Positions 59,901 through 64,000 of a stretch of DNA of 64,000 nt are shown piece after piece. The notes under the pieces are model-generated. The model did no database searches. It was not told the DNA's origin and worked only from the letters and a program-made list of their open reading frames with translations. The DNA is from Sclerurus mexicanus. Lineage: Eukaryota; Chordata; Aves; Passeriformes; Furnariidae. The DNA lies in contig VWZF01003402.1 of assembly GCA_013396755.1 (NCBI GenBank), forward strand, positions 372,001 through 436,000, given 5' to 3'. Positions within the stretch are counted from its first letter, which is position 1, and the number at the start of each line of letters is the position of its first letter. The position numbers and the translations under genes are program-made.

Positions 59901-62900
59901 CGACACAGTAGAAAGAGAAGGCAACACACATTTTTATCTATGAGAGCTAGTAGGATAAAGTGATATGGGCCATTAGTTCTTACATATAAAAGCTTACAGC
60001 TCCAGTTTAGTTCTTGTTTCTCTGTCAAATGAAAAAAATTTCTGGCAATCTTTCCCACTCTGGTTAAAATACATAATTTATCTGAATAGTTTGCAAATAC
60101 ACTAGAGGTGGTTGCATTTTAGAAGGGTTTTCATGTATGTCAGGCACTAAGTTCTAAGGTGAATAAATATAAATTTTTCACTGTAAAATAAGCTGTGATT
60201 GCAACAAGGTTGATGAACACTGCAAAGAGTAAAGGGAAAGTATAGAAACAGAAAGGAATTCTACGAGCTTTATGAGCTAAGGACTTTTCTTTAGCCTTTG
60301 AGAATATTTTGCATTGCTTGAGTGTTCTTTAGATGCCTCTCCATGATGAATTGATTCAGCACATCCCAGCTATCATCCTTCTCTTTTTTTACACATTCAA
60401 TCCTAATAGAATTGCATTAGTAAATGAATATTTTTTGTGTGCTAGTTGTGCTTGGAATGGGCAATTTAGGAGAGGATCACATTGCAAAGCATGGCCTATG
60501 GCATATGGTAATTTGGTAATAAACCATGAGTGTGTCAGTAGGAATATAAATACCGCCAGATGTAATTGGCATGCCCTGCTCTTGTGTCCTTCAGTAAGCC
60601 TGTGGAAGTGGAGCACATAATGTGCCTCAGGGAAAGGCTCTTTTTTAATGTACATCATTATTTTTCTCCGTTTTATAATGCCTAATTGAGGGCTATGACT
60701 AAGATGGTTCCTTAAAATATCTCCTGGTCCTACGGGAGGATAGAAGTGATATGGATGTTTTTATTTAGGTATAAATGTCACAGTGTCTTTTAGCGAATAT
60801 TTTTTTGCTGGATGTACATCTACACAGCCATTCATATCTGACCCTCTTTTCCAATGATCAGGTGTGAGTGCTAACATATAAACAATGCTTCAAAAGTGAA
60901 ATTCTTGAACAAATAGTTTCATAGACACTAAATAGAAATTCCATGAGTGAATAATAACCAACGTCAACAACAGAGTTGAAAATAACAATTCCATGAATTC
61001 AACAGTTCAAATGCCAGCTAGCAAATCCCAGCTACTTAGTAATTTGTGTCTTCTGTACTTCTCACGCTCTCATCATGATGTAGTTGGTGTCATGGGTGGG
61101 AGTGGAAGGCTTAGACAAAATTTGTTAAAGAAGCCCTGCCATTGAGTCACGAGGTGAAGAAAGTACTCCCTTGCTTTCTGAACTCCTTCTCAGAGAGGAG
61201 TCTAGGTGCAGCTGGACCCAATCTTAGCCTTGGATTATGTCAACAGTTAAATTTAAAGAATTACAGAGGTGTGATTGAATGATTTTGTCGCACAGGTTTT
61301 AATGATTGGCAAAATATTTATATAGAATGAATAATTAATTATTAAAAATTATGAGACAAAAGATCTTAATCAGAATTTTTTACTACACTATATAAAAGCT
61401 AAAACTACTAGTAGTATGGTATAAGATAGGATAGCGTACTATATTGAAACAAGTATTGAAGCAATTTTATTAAAGCTAACCAAAAGAAATAAGTGGAGAT
61501 TTGATGTAAATCACCCATACCAACACTCATGGGGAATGTCTTTCACTCAGCCTCAGGAGTATCCTGGAAGCTGTCCTCACCCAAGGGACGAATCTCCACA
61601 CACACACCCCAAGAAGGGTTATTTTAGAAGAACCTGACAGTATGAAAGGGGACTAGACTTTCATAGTATAAAGTGATGGACTGGTAGTCACAGATTTACA
61701 GGCCAGCAAACTAGCTTATCTGTAAAATCCTGCTTCAAAAAGCAGGATGTGTATTTGAAGTCTGGTGAACCAGACTGGTTTTAGCATAATTCAAAACTAA
61801 GGCAGTACCCTGGTTCCAGCAGTTGAACTTACATGATGACTTGCATTGTATGCATTCTCTGATTGGATTTTTGATCTTATTGCTGTAGGCCCTCCTGCCA
61901 TAACTGTCTCTTTCCAGATCCACAATATATTTAATCTTCCTCATTGATTCCTCCTGTTGTTATCTCTGGATCCTGCTCCTGTTCTTTGGCCCATCTCACT
62001 GAATTGCCAATCACCTGCTGCTCTTTACAAGCACAGAGGTCAAGAGCTTTTCTTTATCCTCAGGGAAGAGGATTGGGTGCAACTGGATCCCATGTGGCCA
62101 ATGAGTTGGCAGCTGGGCTGTGGTCAGGTATATAGGTCCTCAGGTTTGGATAAAGCCTTTAAGACTTTGAGACTCCCCTACTAGACAGAGTCATAACTGG
62201 AAAACATGATCAAGTGTGTCTTCACACACTTGAAGAGGGAAAGGAAAGAAAGAATGATATCACAAGAACTTAATTTCCTGAGGAAACAAGGCTGATACAT
62301 AGATCACACATCACCTTTGTATTAGGTTTGCTTGATGTTCTGTAAGATTTATTTTCAAGAAATTGGTCAAAGAAGAAAAGTAGGGCTGAAAAGTTTCTGC
62401 ATGAGAGCATTTTCAAAGACTATTCCTTAAAAATTCATGAAGAGAAACCAAGAGACTGCACAGAAAATTCAAACTGTAAAATTCTACATCAACAAACTAT
62501 TTTCAGAAAAGTCTCAGTGTACTCTCATTTCAGAATGTGATCTTCTTTTCATAATCACTCTCAGGGTTCTCCATAATACTTATTTCAGGCTTTTTCTGAA
62601 GAATAGTAGAAGGCACATATGAACAAACAGCATTTATATATAATGAATTACCTGATAAGGTATCCTTTTGGGGTAGTGACCCAAAGGGAATCGCAAGATG
62701 GTACATTAAGTAGCAAACTTAGTACAGTAAGTACTAATTTAGCTTTTACTATCTTCAGGTATTTTATACCCCTTTTTGGGGGGTGGAGGGGTGGGAGGTG
62801 AAGGGAATAAACAAGTCTCTGATGTTTATTTTCATATTTACAACACTAGATAATGTCCCGCATATCTCTACAACAGTCGTTGATGTGCATTTAAAATTTC

Positions 62901-64000
62901 CTTAGTCTATATGGTAGAAAGTAATTTAGCAATATCAACTTGAGGTTTCAATAACAGGTATTAGAAACACAAACATAGCACGGTAGCATTTTATATTGTA
63001 TGAAACTGTTCCTATCTGATCAATAATGCATTCCTTCTTAATTATTCAATATTATTTAGTGAAAATTTTATGCCTACTGGAATATTAATATAAAAACTGT
63101 AAATACACCCATTTTAATTAAAATACTTTAGTAAAAGTTTTATGATAAAGTCTCGACACATTGATAGTCATGACAAAGCAAAGTAATCCACTGAAGTGCA
63201 AAATAAAGTCAAGAAATTATAAACTCCTAAGGAATTGCAGGAAAATTATCTTTATAAATCATATACTTGATTTTTTTGCTTTCAAACACTATTGCATATA
63301 CAAATTATATATATAACATTTTCAAATATTCTGGTTTTCTATTTATTTTTCATGTCCTGTGTATAACTTTTCTATTTCTCAGAGCTTTTAGGAGTGAAAG
63401 ATGCTCATGTTTAGTGCTATAGAATTTAAATCTCAGCTCTCCAGGAATTCAGATTTTCTTTTAACTGAAAAGGCTCATTCCAGCTGGACAATATACTGAA
63501 TTATGTATTCCTGTGAGAATCATGGAAGTACTAACAAGCTGAATTTCATGAAAGGGTGATAACCACTGAGCAGACAACCTTCACAGTAAGGAAGTGCTTC
63601 AGATCCATTGTAGGCTTCAGGCTGTGACTACAGTCCTGGATTCACTGATCTTGGTAGCAGAAGATCTTCTGAAGGGTCCTCGCACAACAGTGCAGGGAGG
63701 GCATCTCAGTGTATCTTCCCTCTGCTGTAGGTGGCTGACAACAGCTGTCTGTGATATCTGGGCAAACATGGAGCAAGGAAAGGTGGAAACAAATGTCAAA
63801 GAAATTCTCCAGAAGAAGCAATGAAAGTGTTCACTACTTATTAAAATTCAGCTTCGTACTAATACCACTATGTACTTATTAGGCAATAAAAAAAAGCCCA
63901 GAAAAACAAAGCAACCTCTCTCTCTCACCCAAAGCTAACTAAACAATGATGGAGAATAGGAGATAAAGGAAGTTTATGAGATACAGAGATCTAAGATTTA
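56901..64000. other. Intergenic DNA to right edge, no gene seen
   Basis: About 7.1 kb of AT-rich sequence. A candidate conserved element (60310-60715) and two weakly similar segments about 870 bp apart (61191 and 62062 regions) are noted. A poly(A)/C-rich run is at 59728-59755. No ORF resembles a known protein. Confidence 0.6.
60310..60715. promoter_or_regulatory. Possible conserved non-coding element (unproven)
   Basis: A repeat-free stretch rich in TAAT-core words and balanced composition (AATCCTAATAGAATTGCATT, TTATAATGCCTAATTGAG, ATTTGGTAATAAACC). It has the texture of deeply conserved developmental enhancers found in gene deserts. There is no comparative evidence available here. Confidence 0.3.

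Noticed and set aside
1..64000. CRISPR arrays, operons, tRNA or rRNA genes
   Set aside because: The sequence is vertebrate intron and intergenic DNA. No regularly spaced repeats or RNA gene folds were recognised by reading.

Overview
The window is vertebrate nuclear DNA, almost certainly avian and probably from a songbird. It is AT-rich and intron-dominated. It carries six CR1-type LINE fragments with the avian 3' terminal octamer (ATTCTGTG-like) and several avian endogenous-retrovirus LTRs. There are no prokaryotic features, and the long ORFs outside the gene described below are either repeats or chance.

Positions 1-29,540 hold the 3' part of one protein-coding gene on the + strand. I recognise it as ARAP2 (ArfGAP with RhoGAP domain, ankyrin repeats and PH domains 2). 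Nine exons can be placed to the base by consensus splice sites and a continuous reading frame: 4642-4716, 5726-5843, 10371-10499, 15468-15607, 18884-18966, 20377-20412, 20883-20946, 25525-25653 and 28636-28986. They total 1,125 nt, or 374 residues plus a stop codon. They encode the Ras-association (RA) domain, the last (fifth) PH domain and the basic C-terminal tail. The SAM, ankyrin, PH1-4, ArfGAP and RhoGAP parts must lie upstream of the window. The introns hold four CR1 fragments (10995-11677, 17710-18503, 24367-25120, 27050-27364) and a fifth (28147-28474) close to the last exon. A candidate poly(A) signal is at 29519.

Positions 29,540-64,000 are intergenic with no supportable gene. This fits the large gene desert that lies beyond the 3' end of ARAP2, on the PCDH7 side, in other amniotes. 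The region holds one more CR1 (34231-34948) and an LTR of about 1.06 kb on the + strand (46083-47142). It also holds a 571-bp solo LTR with a perfect 5-bp target duplication (54850-55420), a diverged relative of the first LTR in the opposite orientation (about 56225-56900) and probable LTR remnants at 53640-54490. Several AT-rich, TAAT-dense stretches look like conserved non-coding elements but cannot be proven so without alignment.

The most unusual items are four. First, a 30-bp exact copy of nearby intron sequence is inserted inside a CR1 (17344-17373 to 17761-17790). Second, a perfect 15-bp-stem hairpin lies at 53093-53125. Third, the last ARAP2 exon has two competing acceptors, of which only the second keeps the frame. 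Fourth, there is a dense cluster of possible regulatory elements in the desert. I did not find a new multi-gene system.
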